From assembly GCA_050250755.1 (NCBI GenBank), contig JBFWOB010000032.1:13238-77237 (forward strand): a stretch of DNA of 64,000 nucleotides, read 5' to 3'. The notes under the pieces were generated by a model. It had not been told where the DNA came from and did not search any database. It was given only the letters and a program-made list of their open reading frames with translations. The position numbers were made by a program, and so were the translations under genes. This DNA comes from Ga0077555 sp050250755 (GTDB lineage: Bacteria; Pseudomonadota; Alphaproteobacteria; Rhizobiales; Hyphomicrobiaceae). Position 1 is the first letter of the stretch; each line of letters begins with the position of its first letter. This document shows, one piece after another, positions 28,342-37,052 of the stretch.

Positions 28342-28624
28342 GCGCCCTCCCGAGCGACGGGTCGATTATTCTGCGACGGCATCGGCTCTGCGGCCGATTT
28401 TCTTTGCTAGTGGATAGACTAAGGCCGTTAGTCCCCCGTCTGCAATATCAATGTGGTGGCAGTCTGCCTTGCTGTTGTGCAACTGCGAAATTCCGGATGG
28501 CGGCATGATTGCCACTGGCAATAGGGAATTTGATGTTGTAGTAAATATTCACCGATGATTTGCCGCATATGGGCGGCAGGTTGCGTCACGCCACCATCGC
28601 TCCGGAGCGTTCGACGGACCCGCA

Positions 28625-29665
28625 ATGGCCGATCCCCGAGCAACTCATTCGCCCCCCCAGGATCTCGCCCCCGAGGCAAGCGTCGTCGCGCGCCAAGGTA
28701 GCACATTTGTGCCGCGCCCGCCTGTGCCGCTTCCCCATGACGAGCCCCCGCCGGGTATCTGGGATGAGCCGCAGTCGGACGCCTGGAACGAGCCGCCGCA
28801 GATCTCCGCGCCCCCTCTCCGGGGATCACGCAAGCGCCGAGTGGCGCCGATAGCTATCACGCTCCTGCTCGGGGTTGCGGCTCTCGGTGTGGGTCATCAT
28901 TGGTATCAACGCCTCAGCGTTGTCGGATCAGCAGAGCCAACGCCGACGAGTCCGCCCGATGATGCACCGTTCTCGTTGCGCGCGGCATGGAGAGACCTCG
29001 TGCGCTCGCCGGCAGAGGTGCAAAACGCCCCTGCGCAGCAGGTAACGCCCGTTATCTCGGTGTTGGATGAACAGCCGGTGGCCGACGAGCCCCCTGCGGT
29101 GCAGGACGCTGCGCCTAAGCCCGGCGCGCCGACCCCCGCTGCCTTATTGGCCGAACGCTTCGCATCGACCAAGGCGGTGGATTCTGCGGCGCCGGTCGAA
29201 ACCAAAACGCCCGGTTCGGAGCCAGCAACGACTTACCGTAAATCCGCCCCTGTGGTGTCAATCCCACATACTCCGCCGCCGGCAGCCCTCACACCGATCC
29301 CGTCTTCGGGCGCGACCGCCGAAACACCACAGCACGCAAGGCCGCTGCCGACGACGGGAGCGCAACGTGTACCGGGCATGGTCGGTCTGGGTGGTCCGCC
29401 CGCTACGGAGAGCCCACCTGCCATTACGCGCATTCAACGCAATCATCCGCTTCCTACCCCCAAGCCGCATCCTCCCAAGTCGAATCGTCTTGCGCATCCC
29501 GTGGCATCGGCTGCCACGAGCGGCCGGCACGAAAGCAGCCGGTCACACCCCCGCAAGCCCTATCGGCGCGTGATGACGTCTCCGCCCACCGCCCAGGCAC
29601 CGCCGCCCGAGCAACCGATAACTGGGATGTCGCTTTTCAATCGGCTCGGGCGCACGATGCCGTGA
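28625..29665 (+). CDS. Hypothetical proline-rich membrane protein
   Basis: I do not recognise this protein of 346 residues. The N-terminal 80 residues are polar and Pro-rich (FVPRPPVPLPHDEPPPGIWD) with two Trp-containing repeats. A single membrane span follows near residues 79-95 (VAPIAITLLLGVAALGVG) after a basic R-K-R-R stop-transfer signal. The rest is a long disordered periplasmic tail rich in Pro, Ala, Thr and Ser (PHTPPPAALTPIPSSGATAE). The ATG start lacks a strong ribosome-binding site. Codon bias and the absence of breaks support a real gene. Such proteins often span the periplasm or bind peptidoglycan, but I see no domain that shows it. Confidence 0.65.
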   Translation: MADPRATHSPPQDLAPEASVVARQGSTFVPRPPVPLPHDEPPPGIWDEPQSDAWNEPPQISAPPLRGSRKRRVAPIAITLLLGVAALGVGHHWYQRLSVVGSAEPTPTSPPDDAPFSLRAAWRDLVRSPAEVQNAPAQQVTPVISVLDEQPVADEPPAVQDAAPKPGAPTPAALLAERFASTKAVDSAAPVETKTPGSEPATTYRKSAPVVSIPHTPPPAALTPIPSSGATAETPQHARPLPTTGAQRVPGMVGLGGPPATESPPAITRIQRNHPLPTPKPHPPKSNRLAHPVASAATSGRHESSRSHPRKPYRRVMTSPPTAQAPPPEQPITGMSLFNRLGRTMP

Positions 29666-29701
29666 CGGCGACAGGACGTCGGCTCCTCGGCGCCGAAATC
29701 G

Positions 29702-30457
29702 TCAGATAAAGCGCTCCATCGCGACACGACGGGTGTCCATCTCATATTCGAGCTCGATAACGGGTGGGCGGGCATAGAACCACGTCACGCCGTTGCGACC
29801 TGCACCGCGTCTCATGATTTCCGACCCGAGAAAGCCGTGAATGTCGTGCACCGTATAGATGTGCGCAGCCATGGAATCCATCCACGTGAAGCCGAGCAGC
29901 CCCATACGACGCTCCATCTCGCCAAGGACGGCGACCGCCTTCTCAGCAATGGCATCGCTCGACGTCTCGCCGCGACGAACAATGTGCTCGCCATAGTCTC
30001 CCTTGCCGCCGGGTGCTTCGCCACTTCCAGCGATGACGAACGTCGCCGGGCCTGATGCGGTGGGAACCGTGTACGAGAAGGCGTAGAGCATGGGCTCTGT
30101 TGGCGCGTCGATCTCGGGACACACATTGGACCGCGCTACGGGATTGATCCGCGTTGTCGGGTCATAGATCCCCCAGCGCTCGAGTGTCTGGCAGTAGTGC
30201 TCATTGAAGGCGATGAAGCCGGCTTCCGTGAACTGCCCGGGAGACCTCAGCTCACACGCGCAGAACGCCGTGGTGGGCCGCCCGACCGATGCGAGATACG
30301 CCTCAACGGCGCGAAATCCCTCAGCGAGCGGGACCGGCTGCCTGAGCGTGGCGCGTTCGATAACGAAACCGGGCTCGGCCGCAACGCCGCTCGAATACTG
30401 AAAGCGGAACGGAAGGTAGCGATAGCCGCCGGGGGCGAAAGTCGTGAGGTCGGGCAT
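29702..30457 (-). CDS. CnbZ-like (2-amino-5-chloromuconate deaminase/RidA-related) protein
   Basis: A protein of 251 residues beginning MPDLTTFAPGGYRYLPFRFQ, with YSSGVAAEPGFVIERATLRQ, then TTAFCACELRSPGQFTEAGF and a C-terminal TWMDSMAAHIYTVHDIHGFL. This pattern matches, from memory, a family annotated 2-amino-5-chloromuconate deaminase CnbZ or RidA-like in many proteobacteria. The Rid superfamily hydrolyses enamines and imines. The chloromuconate name should not be taken literally: no chloronitrobenzene genes occur nearby. The gene stands alone, convergent with the proline-rich protein and divergent from the GNAT gene. Confidence 0.6.
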   Translation of the reverse strand: MPDLTTFAPGGYRYLPFRFQYSSGVAAEPGFVIERATLRQPVPLAEGFRAVEAYLASVGRPTTAFCACELRSPGQFTEAGFIAFNEHYCQTLERWGIYDPTTRINPVARSNVCPEIDAPTEPMLYAFSYTVPTASGPATFVIAGSGEAPGGKGDYGEHIVRRGETSSDAIAEKAVAVLGEMERRMGLLGFTWMDSMAAHIYTVHDIHGFLGSEIMRRGAGRNGVTWFYARPPVIELEYEMDTRRVAMERFI

Positions 30458-30593
30458 GGAAGTCTCCTGCTCGGATCTGCCAACGCCTATCCTTCACCAC
30501 CGTGACCGCCCTGTCAGCAAATGCCCAACCGTTGAACCAGCCCCATGTGCCGCGCTAGCGTTGCTTCACGGCCGCAAGTCGAGGATCTCCGAC

Positions 30594-31169
30594 GTGTCGA
30601 CACCACCACAGGCGCGCTTGCGCACTCCAACCGGCGATCTCACGATTGTTCGCTTGACGAGCCTTGCGCAATGGCGGGATCGGCTCGCGGAACTCGACCC
30701 TATTTTCTTCGAAGCGAGCCTGACGAAGACATTTGAGAACGACGATGTGCGCTCGGCATTTCGCGCGCGCTGGTTTGGTCGTTTCCTCGATCTTTGGCCG
30801 GAACTCTGCCATGTGGCGATCGGTGTTGACGGTAAACTCATCGGTTACATTGTAGGAAGCCATGCCGACCCGGCACGCGACGGCCGCTTCTCGGATATCG
30901 GCTACTACAGGCAGCTTGCCGATCTGACGCAGCGCTATCCGGCACATCTGCACATCAATCTCGCAAGCGACGCGAGAAATCACGGCGTGGGCTCAAGCCT
31001 CATCGCTGCATTCGCGCGCGACGCGCACGAAGCCGGTCTGGGAGGCGTGCATCTGGTGACCGGGCGGGATTCGCGAAACAGAAGCTTCTATGCGCGCAAC
31101 GGCTTCGACGTTCTGGCGGAACTGGACTGGGGTGGCACGCCGATCGTCATGCTCGGCAAGGGCCTATAA
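30594..31169 (+). CDS. GNAT family N-acetyltransferase
   Basis: An acetyltransferase of 191 residues. The acetyl-CoA-binding motif is ARNHGVGSSLIAAFARDAHE, preceded by the beta strand HLHINLASD, and followed by GVHLVTGRDSRNRSFYARNG and F-D-V-L-A-E-L, the usual GNAT tail. The frame is open from 30444, but the GTG at 30594 has GAGGA eight bases upstream, and the preceding 50 codons look unlike protein. The substrate is unknown. It ends six bases from the convergent hupE stop. Confidence 0.82.
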   Translation: MSTPPQARLRTPTGDLTIVRLTSLAQWRDRLAELDPIFFEASLTKTFENDDVRSAFRARWFGRFLDLWPELCHVAIGVDGKLIGYIVGSHADPARDGRFSDIGYYRQLADLTQRYPAHLHINLASDARNHGVGSSLIAAFARDAHEAGLGGVHLVTGRDSRNRSFYARNGFDVLAELDWGGTPIVMLGKGL

Positions 31170-31175
31170 TCGCGC

Positions 31176-31757
31176 TCAGCTCACGAGAAAGAGCACGCCC
31201 GTGGCCGATATGGCGGCGCCACCTGCACGCACCAGCCACTCGCCCGCAGGCCACTTTTTCAACGACGAAAGCGCAATCCCCGCAAGATGTAACAATCCTG
31301 TCGCGATCACGAAGCCGGCGCTATAGGCAAGCGCGCTGGCGTTTCCGGGCAGCTCCGTGCCATGCGCGTGGCCATGAAAGATTGCGAACGCGCTGACGAT
31401 GATGGCGGCAATCCAAAGCGGTGTCCGCACCGCACCCGCCACCAAAAGGCCGAGCACGACAGCCGACAGCGCAATGCCAATCTCGACCGAAGGAATGGGA
31501 ATTCCGGCGACACCTAACGCGCCACCGAATGCCATCACGACCGGAAACACCACCGGCAACAGCCAGACGGCGGGTGCACCGAGAAACGCGCCCCAGAGGC
31601 CGACCGCAACCATTGCCACCACATGATCCAATCCACCGAAGGGATGCGAAAAGCCCGAAGCGAAGCCGCCGTGTGCGCCGGCCCCTTCATGCGCGAAGGT
31701 CGGCGTCGCCGCCAGAATCAGGAGGCCGGCGGCGGCAACGCCCAGGAGCTGTTGCAT
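31176..31757 (-). CDS. hupE: HupE/UreJ family protein (probable nickel/cobalt permease)
   Basis: A membrane protein of 193 residues: a signal peptide (MQQLLGVAAAGLLILAATPT with A-F-A cleavage), then the family histidine motif HPFGGLDHVVAMVAVGLWGA and a second histidine cluster FAIFHGHAHGTELPG, with about six membrane spans. HupE/UreJ proteins take up Ni2+ or Co2+ for hydrogenase or urease; neither enzyme is encoded here. The ATG at 31757 gives a clean signal peptide; a TTG at 31790 would add 11 residues. It is the gene after mrp on the same strand with a 45-base gap. Confidence 0.85.
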   Translation of the reverse strand: MQQLLGVAAAGLLILAATPTFAHEGAGAHGGFASGFSHPFGGLDHVVAMVAVGLWGAFLGAPAVWLLPVVFPVVMAFGGALGVAGIPIPSVEIGIALSAVVLGLLVAGAVRTPLWIAAIIVSAFAIFHGHAHGTELPGNASALAYSAGFVIATGLLHLAGIALSSLKKWPAGEWLVRAGGAAISATGVLFLVS

Positions 31758-31802
31758 GCGGCTGGTAGCGTCTATCGATGAAAGCGCCAATTTTTGTTTC
31801 CC

Positions 31803-33305
31803 CTAGCCGCGGCTCAATCCCTTGGTCTTCAGATCGGAGAGATATCGCGCCCAACGCTCGTCTCTCTCCCGGCCGAGACGCTCCAGATAATCCCACGTAA
31901 AAAGCCCGGTGTCGTGCCCATCGTCGAACTTGATCCGCGCCGCGTAGTTGCCGATGGGGGAGAGGCCGACGATCCTGACGTTTCGCTTGCCGCCGAGCGT
32001 GACGCGCTCTTCCGGAGAATGTCCTTGCACTTCGGCGGATGGGCTCATAACACGCAACATCTCAGCCGAAAGCTGGTAGGTCGCGTCCGCAAAGGCGACT
32101 TCAAGGGCATGGCCGTCATCGACCGGCGTCAACTTGGGTGGCGCGCGCCGGGTGCCTTCCGCGGCCTGGATCTCGGCCCAGGCTTTAGCGGCAATCTCGG
32201 CGAAGATCTGGGCATGCGCGCTATCGGGCTCGGTGGCGACGATGGGCGCACCGTCGTCGGAGTGGCGGCGAATATCGATATGCAATGGCACCGCACCGAG
32301 AAACGGCACGCCCAGCGTCTCGGCTTCCGTCTCCGCGCCCCCATGCCCGAAGATCTCGTGACGCTCGCCGCACTTCGAGCACACGAAATAGCTCATGTTC
32401 TCGATGATGCCGAGAACGGTCACGTCGGTGCGGCGGAACATGTTGAGGCCCTTGCGGGCATCGATCAGCGCGAGATCCTGAGGTGTCGAAACGATGATCG
32501 CACCCGACAGCGGCACCTGCTGGACCATGGTGAGCTGAACGTCACCCGTTCCCGGCGGCATGTCGATGACGAGAACGTCGAGCTCGCCCCAATCCACATC
32601 GCGCAACATTTGCGTGAGGGCCTGCACCACCATAGGCCCGCGCCAGATGACAGGCGTTGCCTCGTCGACCATGAAGCCCATCGACATGCACTTGAGGCCG
32701 TAGCCGATCATCGGCGTCAGCTTCTTGTCGGGACCGAGTTCCGGGCGTCCGGTGAGCCCCAGTAGCTTCGGCTGCGAGGGACCGTAGACGTCGGCATCGA
32801 GAATGCCAGCCTTGAGGCCGTTCGCCTGGAATGCGAGCGCAAGATTGACGGCCGTGGTCGACTTGCCGACACCGCCCTTCCCCGAAGCCACGGCGATCAT
32901 ATGCTTGATACCAGGAACCTCGGTCGTCCGTGGTCCACCGGCAGGCCGACCCGCCGCGCCCGGAGCATGCGAATGTCCGTGCCTTGGCGCGCTGCCTCGC
33001 GCGCGTGCCTCCTGCACACGGCGGCTCTCTGGACGTGCCGCAGGTCTCGCGCCGCCGACCGCCTCGGCCGTCAAAACGGCTGTAACACCCGTGAGGCCTG
33101 GAATATCCCGCACGACTTTCTCGGCGGCCTGCCTAAGCGGCTCCAGCTCTTCGGCCCGGTTCGCCGGAACAGTGATCGAGAAATACGCCTTGCTGTCGCG
33201 GATCAGCACTTCGGAAACCAGACCCAAGTCTACGATGTTCCCGGTAAGATCTGGACCTTTGATGCGCTTCAGTGCGTCGAGAACCTGGTCCTGAGTGACG
33301 GCCAT
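31803..33305 (-). CDS. mrp: Mrp/ApbC/NBP35-type Fe-S carrier ATPase fused to a DUF971 domain
   Basis: A protein of 500 residues with three parts. Residues 1-80 are a MIP18/DUF59 domain (VLDALKRIKGPDLTGNIVDL). Residues 125-370 are the P-loop ATPase: deviant Walker A ASGKGGVGKST, IDMPPGTGDVQLTMVQQVPL, and the conserved C-S-K-C (NMSYFVCSKCGERHE) cluster-binding cysteines. After residue 390 a DUF971 domain follows (EVAFADATYQLSAEMLRVMS, VRIVGLSPIGNYAARIKFDD, TGLFTWDYLERLGRERDERW). A His/Pro-rich linker links the first two parts. Bacterial Mrp normally ends before DUF971; the three-part layout is that of plant HCF101. It assembles or carries [4Fe-4S] clusters. The start ATG at 33305 gives MAVTQDQVLDAL. 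Confidence 0.9.
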   Translation of the reverse strand: MAVTQDQVLDALKRIKGPDLTGNIVDLGLVSEVLIRDSKAYFSITVPANRAEELEPLRQAAEKVVRDIPGLTGVTAVLTAEAVGGARPAARPESRRVQEARARGSAPRHGHSHAPGAAGRPAGGPRTTEVPGIKHMIAVASGKGGVGKSTTAVNLALAFQANGLKAGILDADVYGPSQPKLLGLTGRPELGPDKKLTPMIGYGLKCMSMGFMVDEATPVIWRGPMVVQALTQMLRDVDWGELDVLVIDMPPGTGDVQLTMVQQVPLSGAIIVSTPQDLALIDARKGLNMFRRTDVTVLGIIENMSYFVCSKCGERHEIFGHGGAETEAETLGVPFLGAVPLHIDIRRHSDDGAPIVATEPDSAHAQIFAEIAAKAWAEIQAAEGTRRAPPKLTPVDDGHALEVAFADATYQLSAEMLRVMSPSAEVQGHSPEERVTLGGKRNVRIVGLSPIGNYAARIKFDDGHDTGLFTWDYLERLGRERDERWARYLSDLKTKGLSRG

Positions 33306-33650
33306 TTGGCCTGCCTTTCGTTTCGGGTCGTGGAGGCGCATAAAACTTGACTAGAACAGTCGGATTTGCCTCTCGGAGTTATGACAGAAGCGAGCCGGGA
33401 AGTCACCGAAATGCCACGGTCGCCATCCGGCATCCCGAACATATAATTATTCTAAAGTCTATTTGGAACAGCGAGACTTGCACGACGGCTCGCTCGCGAG
33501 CGTCAGGTACGAGGCTTTCCACAGGCGACGACGTAACGCGTAGCGGTCGGAGTCCTAGAGTTGCGGCGACCACTGTAATATAGCCACAGCTCGGAGAGCC
33601 CGAGTACGGGAGGCGCCGCATCCGTCGCGGCAGCGGGGACGTAAGGGGGA
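33306..33650. other. Intergenic region between mrp and the secreted hydrolase gene
   Basis: No gene is apparent in these 345 bases. It should hold divergent promoters for mrp (minus) and the hydrolase (plus). A locally AT-rich block around 33438-33470 stands out against the GC-rich background. A small hairpin CTCGG-AGAGC-CCGAG occurs at 33590-33604, close to the hydrolase ribosome-binding site AAGGGGGA. Confidence 0.5.
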
Positions 33651-35333
33651 ATGCGGATGCTCGCTCGGATTGCAGGCGTGCTGCTTGCTCTTGCTTGCCT
33701 GCTCGTGCCAACCGGCGTTAGCGCCCAAGGGACGCTCATACTGCTCAAACGCGTCGAGGTGGACCTCGGCGCTGGCACACAGACGATCGATCTCTCCGAC
33801 GCCAAAGGCGCTTTTCGCGCGCTCCGCATCAAGGCGGTCTCGGGGCAGATCAGGCTGAGCAGTGTCACCGTCGATTACAGTGATCGAGTCAGACACGAGG
33901 AAGAGCGTTCCATATTTCTGCTTCCCGGCGAGCGCACGCGGGAGGTCAACCCCACGGATCCCGGGCACTTCCTGAACAACATGGTTCTTACGTTTGCACC
34001 CGCGCCCGGCAAAATGGCCGTTCTCGAAATCTACGGACGCCAGACATCGGCAGATGCGCTGCAAGAGATGCAGCCGCAGATTTCCACGCGGGGCGGGGGT
34101 AAGAAAAAGAAGGCGCGCAAACACGCCGCGCGACCCGAGCGCCACAAGGCCGAGACCGATCGCAGCACGCGCGACGAAGAAGCCCCAACGACTGCAGAAG
34201 CGCCTGCGCCCGAGCAAACCCCAGCTTCGCGCTCCTTGACGCCTTCTGCGCCCCTTGCCTGCGTCACCGCGAATACATGCACGCCGGTCCGGGTTTTCTT
34301 CGGCACCAATCGCCTGCGCGAGGACCTGCCGCAGCGGGTGGCATTCTCGTGGCGTGATTCAGGGGAATTGGCGCTCGGGAGCGCGGTGGTCAGTGTGCCG
34401 CGCAAGGTCCAGCGCGAGTCTGGCGCGATTCTGCGGCCCACATGGTGGGACCGCTATGTGCTGCGTGTTCCGCCTGAAGGGGACCCCTCGCGGCATTTCG
34501 TGATTATTCCAAACCTGTTCGAAGTCTATTCGGACGAGGCCTCGTTCCTGGCTGCCGTCGCCCGACACCGGGAGCAGGCGGGCGACTATAAAGACCATGC
34601 CTTCGTTTATGTGCACGGCTATCGCGTCGATTTCGACTACGGCCTCTATCGCACCGCGCAGATGGCCTACGACCTCGGCACGGCACGCGAAGAGGACGGC
34701 GTTGTCGTCCCATTCGGTACGGCCTTCCTCTATAGCTGGCCGTCAGCAGGCCAACTGAAGGACTATGCCTACGACCAGGAGAGCGCCCGCCTGTCGGTCG
34801 GCCATCTGAGATCGTTCCTGCGGCTGGTGATCGAGAAGACGGGTGTCAAACACGTCCATCTTGTCGCGCACAGCATGGGTAATGTGCCGCTCCTGAACGC
34901 ACTCAACGACCTGGGAAGGACGGGGGTGAGCGGCGCGAAGGTCAGCCAGGTCATTCTCGCCGCGCCCGACATGGGGACTCGTGAATTCACGACACTCGCC
35001 GCCGAGATCCAGTCCCGTGCGAACGGCTTTACGCTCTATGCCTCATCGAGCGACCTGGCGATGGAGGCGTCACGCAAGGTGCACAAGAACGAGCCGCGCG
35101 CCGGCGACGTGGTCGGCGGCAAGCCGGTCATTACGGCTGGCGTCGATACGATCGACATCTCCGCGATCACGACCTGCTATTTCTGCTTCGGCCATGACGA
35201 GTACGTCGAACAGTCGGAATTGTTGAACGACATTGCCACGCTTTTACAGCGAGGCATCCGGCCGCCAGACACGCGCACCCACGCGTTCCGCCTGCAATCA
35301 GGGGAGTTGCCGTTCTGGCGGTATCAGCCGTGA
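33651..35333 (+). CDS. Secreted alpha/beta hydrolase (DUF900 family)
   Basis: A protein of 560 residues. Residues 1-25 form a signal peptide (MRMLARIAGVLLALACLLVP with V-S-A cleavage). Residues 30-135 form a beta-rich N-terminal domain of unknown type, and residues 145-205 a Lys/Arg- and Ala/Pro-rich linker (GGGKKKKARKHAARPERHK). The C-terminal hydrolase contains VRVFFGTNRLREDL, HAFVYVHGYRVDFDYGLYRT and the nucleophile motif VHLVAHSMGNVPLLNAL with Ser408, all typical of DUF900. A histidine near the end (GHDEYVEQSE) may complete the triad. Location should be the periplasm. The substrate is unknown. ATG codons at 33651 and 33657 both follow AAGGGGGA. Confidence 0.83.
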   Translation: MRMLARIAGVLLALACLLVPTGVSAQGTLILLKRVEVDLGAGTQTIDLSDAKGAFRALRIKAVSGQIRLSSVTVDYSDRVRHEEERSIFLLPGERTREVNPTDPGHFLNNMVLTFAPAPGKMAVLEIYGRQTSADALQEMQPQISTRGGGKKKKARKHAARPERHKAETDRSTRDEEAPTTAEAPAPEQTPASRSLTPSAPLACVTANTCTPVRVFFGTNRLREDLPQRVAFSWRDSGELALGSAVVSVPRKVQRESGAILRPTWWDRYVLRVPPEGDPSRHFVIIPNLFEVYSDEASFLAAVARHREQAGDYKDHAFVYVHGYRVDFDYGLYRTAQMAYDLGTAREEDGVVVPFGTAFLYSWPSAGQLKDYAYDQESARLSVGHLRSFLRLVIEKTGVKHVHLVAHSMGNVPLLNALNDLGRTGVSGAKVSQVILAAPDMGTREFTTLAAEIQSRANGFTLYASSSDLAMEASRKVHKNEPRAGDVVGGKPVITAGVDTIDISAITTCYFCFGHDEYVEQSELLNDIATLLQRGIRPPDTRTHAFRLQSGELPFWRYQP

Positions 35334-35400
35334 AGCGCCGATGCCAGCGCGCCGATGCGCCCGGCTCCGGCGTGGGCCATGGAACTCGCCGCGATCGTTA

Positions 35401-36444
35401 TCACCGCACGCCGAGCTTCTTCTGAAGGCTCGAAGACGAGGTGGTGTACTGGAAAACGACCTTCTTATCCGGATAGACGATCCGACTCGCGGCCTGGGAC
35501 ATGAGCGCCGCCTCGTGGAACCCCGAGAGGATCAGCTTGAGTTTGCCCGGATAGGCATTGATATCGCCGATCGCGAAGATGCCGGGCTCGCTGGTCTCGA
35601 ACTTCTCGGTATCGACGGGGATGAGGTTCTCGTGGAGATTGATGCCCCAATCGGCGAGCGGGCCAAGCTTCATCGTCAGCCCGAAGAAGGGCATCAGTCG
35701 ATCTGCCACGACAACGTCCTCGCCCGCCTTGCTGCGGACCTTTACTCCAGTCAGTGTGCCATCGGCTCCCTCGAGCGCCGTCATCTGGCCGATGAGAAGA
35801 CGCATTGCGCCTTGCTCCACGAGCTGACGCATCTTCTCGACCGAGTGTGGCGCGCCGCGGAATTCATCGCGACGGTGCATCAGCGTGAGCGATCGCGCGA
35901 TCGGTTGCAGGCTAAGCGTCCAGTCGAGCGCGGAATCGCCACCGCCGACGATTAAAATATCGCGGTTCTCGAAGTCGGCCATGCGTCGCACGGAATAGAA
36001 AACGCTTTTACCCTCGAACGACTCTATGCCCTCGAGCGGCGGCCGCTTCGGCGTGAATGATCCGCCGCCAGCCGCAATCACGACCACCTTCGTCACGAAC
36101 GTCTTGTCGCGATCGGTCGTGAGCCGAAAGCGGCCGTCTTCGAGGCGTTCGAGCGAATCGACCCGTTCGCCGAGGTGAAACGTCGGGTCGAATGGCTTGA
36201 TCTGCTCCATCAGCGCATCGACCAGCCCCTGGCCCGTCACGATCGGGAGCGCCGGAATGTCGTAAATGGGCTTTTCGGGGTAGAGCTCGGCGCACTGACC
36301 ACCCGGCTTGTCCAGGATGTCGATGAGATGCGCGCGAATATCGAGGAGCCCAAGCTCGAAGACAGCGAAAAGACCGCAAGGTCCCGCCCCGATGATCACG
36401 CAGTCGGTCTCGATCGGCGCCGATGCGCCCACGTTCTCAGCCAT
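35401..36444 (-). CDS. Ferredoxin-NADP(+) reductase, thioredoxin reductase-like type
   Basis: A flavoprotein of 347 residues: the FAD-binding motif CVIIGAGPCGLFAVFELGLL at the start, the NADP motif DILIVGGGDSALDWTLSL in the middle, and the second FAD motif SEPGIFAIGDINAYPGKLKL near the end. The redox C-x-x-C of thioredoxin reductases is absent, and the C-terminal YTTSSSSLQKKLGVR tail is that of type-2 FNR (YumC-like). It moves electrons between NADPH and ferredoxin or flavodoxin. The [2Fe-2S] ferredoxin gene 1.5 kb upstream on the same strand is a candidate partner. I start at the ATG at 36444; a TTG directly precedes it. Confidence 0.92.
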   Translation of the reverse strand: MAENVGASAPIETDCVIIGAGPCGLFAVFELGLLDIRAHLIDILDKPGGQCAELYPEKPIYDIPALPIVTGQGLVDALMEQIKPFDPTFHLGERVDSLERLEDGRFRLTTDRDKTFVTKVVVIAAGGGSFTPKRPPLEGIESFEGKSVFYSVRRMADFENRDILIVGGGDSALDWTLSLQPIARSLTLMHRRDEFRGAPHSVEKMRQLVEQGAMRLLIGQMTALEGADGTLTGVKVRSKAGEDVVVADRLMPFFGLTMKLGPLADWGINLHENLIPVDTEKFETSEPGIFAIGDINAYPGKLKLILSGFHEAALMSQAASRIVYPDKKVVFQYTTSSSSLQKKLGVR

Positions 36445-36611
36445 CAATAGAGTCCTCGCCTCGGCCAGCCCGGAAGCCCGACCCGGAAGAATGGATCGGC
36501 CTTACTTAACCGTCCTTTTGTCGAGGCCAAATGCGCGATTGTGCCTCTCCCGCACAAGCGCAGGCACACGCGCACCGTTAACCGTCTCCCGGGCAAGGCG
36601 GCGAAAGCGGC

Positions 36612-36986
36612 CTACTTTTCAACCGGACCGCCGGCGTCCACCCAGCCCTTGAAGCCGCCGAGGTTCCGGACATCCGCGTAGCCCATGTCCTTCAGCGTCT
36701 TGCCGACCAGCGCTGACCGACCGCCGGAGGCGCAGTAGGCAATAACGGTCTTCGAACGATCGAACTGGGCATCGTGGAGTGGGGATTCGGGATCGGCGCG
36801 AAACTCGACGAGGCCCCTCGGAATGGTGACCGCGCCCGGTACCTTGCCGTTGGTTGCGACTTCGGCCGGCTCGCGCACGTCGAGGAACAGGACATCCGCG
36901 CGCTGTGCAAGCGACCGGGCTTCCTCGGGAGTGATCCTCGGGACAGCGTCGTTCGCCTCTTCCAGCATCTGCTTCACGGTCCGCAT
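36612..36986 (-). CDS. Rhodanese-like domain protein
   Basis: A single-domain rhodanese of 124 residues. The active-site loop is VIAYCASGGRSALVGKTLKD with the catalytic cysteine, preceded by LFLDVREPAEVATNGKVPGA and followed by VRNLGGFKGWVDAGGPVEK. It can transfer sulfane sulfur from thiosulfate or persulfide donors to cyanide or protein acceptors. There is no signal peptide, so it is cytoplasmic. The gene lies between the SDR and ferredoxin reductase genes on the minus strand, with gaps of 66 and about 170 bases; a shared operon is possible but not shown. Confidence 0.92.
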   Translation of the reverse strand: MRTVKQMLEEANDAVPRITPEEARSLAQRADVLFLDVREPAEVATNGKVPGAVTIPRGLVEFRADPESPLHDAQFDRSKTVIAYCASGGRSALVGKTLKDMGYADVRNLGGFKGWVDAGGPVEK

Positions 36987-37052
36987 TGTGTCTCTCCTGC
37001 GATTCTACAAAACGCCTTGCGCGAGCGCGCCGAGGCGCAATCCGGCAACCAC

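Noticed and set aside
28381..28398. ATCGGC/GCCGAT hairpin followed by TTTTC upstream of aapP, considered as a plus-strand terminator
   Set aside because: There is no plus-strand transcript to end here; it may be part of the aapP leader, and the 6-base stem is marginal.
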